A stretch of 64,000 nucleotides of DNA. It comes from Marinobacter litoralis (GTDB lineage: Bacteria; Pseudomonadota; Gammaproteobacteria; Pseudomonadales; Oleiphilaceae). The stretch is from contig NZ_JAELVS010000005.1 in assembly GCF_016427555.1 (NCBI RefSeq), positions 167,902-231,901 of the forward strand, given 5' to 3'. A program made the translations under genes and the position numbers. Each line of letters starts with the position of its first letter. Position 1 is the first letter of the stretch. Below are positions 63,281 to 64,000 of this stretch, piece by piece. The notes under the pieces are model-generated. The model worked only from the letters and a program-made list of their open reading frames with translations. It was not told where the DNA came from and did no database searches.

Positions 63281-64000
63281 GACGAAATCCCCTCGTCCGA
63301 TCTCACAGAGCAAACCTCCGAAAAAGTCTCTTCCTTCCTCGCTGCATTTCTGAAACTTGCGGCCTGTTTCAGGTCGGCCTCAGGCGGTCGCAACTGTTCC
63401 GCGTTTAAAAACTGAGGGGCACCGGAATGCCGTGTCTCGGTATTGGGAAGCGTTGAGACTGACTGCTCAGATAGAGCATCATGAGTTACCATATTTGGCA
63501 ACAACGGCCCCGTAACCCCAACCCCGCTACCACTCCCGGGCCCACCACCGGAATTCATCCGCACCAAAGGCCCAGACACCGTCACCCCACTCGGGTCTAC
63601 CTTCACAAAGCTGCCACTCGCTTTAAGTGTCACCTCGGCACCCGCCTCAATCACGATTTTCATACCGGCCTTGTGGTGGATTTCGGTGCCGGCTTCCACC
63701 AGCTGGTTCTTGCCCTGCTTGCTGTGGTGGCTGCCGTTTACGGTGAGGCTATAGTCGGTACCGATGCTCTCGCGATGTTCGCCATCTGTGGTGTGGTGGC
63801 GGTTGCCTTTGGTGTGGCTGAAGCGGTTGTTTTCGACCGTCAGGTGACTGTCGTTTTTGATCACTTCGGTGCGGTTGTTTTCCGTGAGCAGGTCCAGGTC
63901 CTTCTGGGCGTGCACGTAGATCTGCTCTTCGCCCGCTTCATCCTCAAACCGCAGTTCGTTGCTGCCTTCACCCTTGTGGGTTTTGGTTTTTAATGTGGTG
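63277..64000 (-). CDS. vgrG: VgrG spike protein, C-terminal part (runs off right edge)
   Basis: At least 241 residues; the N-terminus lies beyond the window. The gp5-like beta-helix needle is seen in [20 protein letters not shown] and in repeated VExxG/KxGxxx units ([58 protein letters not shown]). After about residue 145 of the visible part comes a C-terminal tail of about 95 residues that is Gly/Ser-rich then polar, possibly the docking site for the effector or its chaperone. Confidence 0.9.
   Translation of the reverse strand, partial: TTLKTKTHKGEGSNELRFEDEAGEEQIYVHAQKDLDLLTENNRTEVIKNDSHLTVENNRFSHTKGNRHHTTDGEHRESIGTDYSLTVNGSHHSKQGKNQLVEAGTEIHHKAGMKIVIEAGAEVTLKASGSFVKVDPSGVTVSGPLVRMNSGGGPGSGSGVGVTGPLLPNMVTHDALSEQSVSTLPNTETRHSGAPQFLNAEQLRPPEADLKQAASFRNAARKEETFSEVCSVRSDEGISS

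Overview
The window looks like chromosomal DNA of a marine gammaproteobacterium of the Marinobacter type. This is inferred from gene content (AtoE-type short-chain fatty acid carrier, a complete valine catabolic cluster, a Tad pilus locus, a VgrG-linked type VI cluster) and from moderately GC-rich coding sequence. No rRNA or tRNA gene was seen that would fix the taxonomy.

Layout. (1) 1-2.7 kb: the 3' end of an SGNH hydrolase, an AtoE-like carrier closed by a strong terminator, and a periplasmic binding protein. (2) 2.8-10.8 kb: an AT-richer array of genes, all on the minus strand. Each gap between genes carries, overlapping or just after a stop codon, an imperfect inverted repeat bounded by RYYYAAC/GTTRRRY-like cores, which is the structure of integron attC sites. 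Read in transcription order the cassettes are: a GHKL-ATPase/PD-(D/E)xK nuclease fusion; a two-gene Septu-like ATPase + HNH pair; then, after a decayed IS1182-type element sitting on an attC core, a flavin-nucleotide-binding-fold protein, a GNAT acetyltransferase and a DUF1428 protein. No integron integrase is visible. The array is cut off at its promoter-proximal end by a decayed IS91-type transposase paired with a tyrosine recombinase (11.0-13.0 kb) and by a repeat-rich non-coding stretch.

(3) 13.5-27.1 kb: branched-chain amino acid uptake and valine breakdown. It holds livM, livH, a binding protein, livF and livG; a thioesterase and an AMP-forming acyl-CoA ligase; then the full isobutyryl-CoA to propionyl-CoA route (mmsB, 3-hydroxyisobutyryl-CoA hydrolase, enoyl-CoA hydratase, acyl-CoA dehydrogenase, mmsA) with a divergent AraC-family regulator. 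Two related TTTACGT-type palindromes precede the liv and ligase transcription units. (4) 27.2-30.2 kb: an XdhC-like protein and a CocE-type hydrolase lipoprotein, convergent and overlapping.

(5) 30.5-44.7 kb: one long minus-strand locus for a Tad (Flp) pilus running from the pilin to tadG. It continues with a peptidoglycan-binding lipoprotein and a three-gene partner-switch module (SpoIIE phosphatase, anti-sigma-type kinase, STAS antagonist). This suggests pilus output is tied to a phosphorylation switch. (6) 45.3-47.9 kb: an OmpA-type porin and a thrombospondin-type-3 lipoprotein, then a terminator. (7) 48.0-53.5 kb: two large lipoproteins, a beta-helix/cytochrome c-like fusion and an M19 dipeptidase-like protein. 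(8) 53.8-56.9 kb: an AI-2E family transporter, a DCC thiol protein and two DUF3592-like membrane proteins. (9) 56.9-64.0 kb: two SUMF1-type lipoproteins and a 100-bp remnant of a former copy, then a translationally coupled vgrG-DUF4123-effector-membrane protein set that runs off the right edge. It reads as a type VI secretion effector cargo with a candidate membrane immunity protein.

Most credible candidates for something new: the GHKL-nuclease fusion cassette, the Septu-like pair with a DnaJ-like zinc-finger tail, and the VasX/BTH_I2691-like effector with its neighbour.
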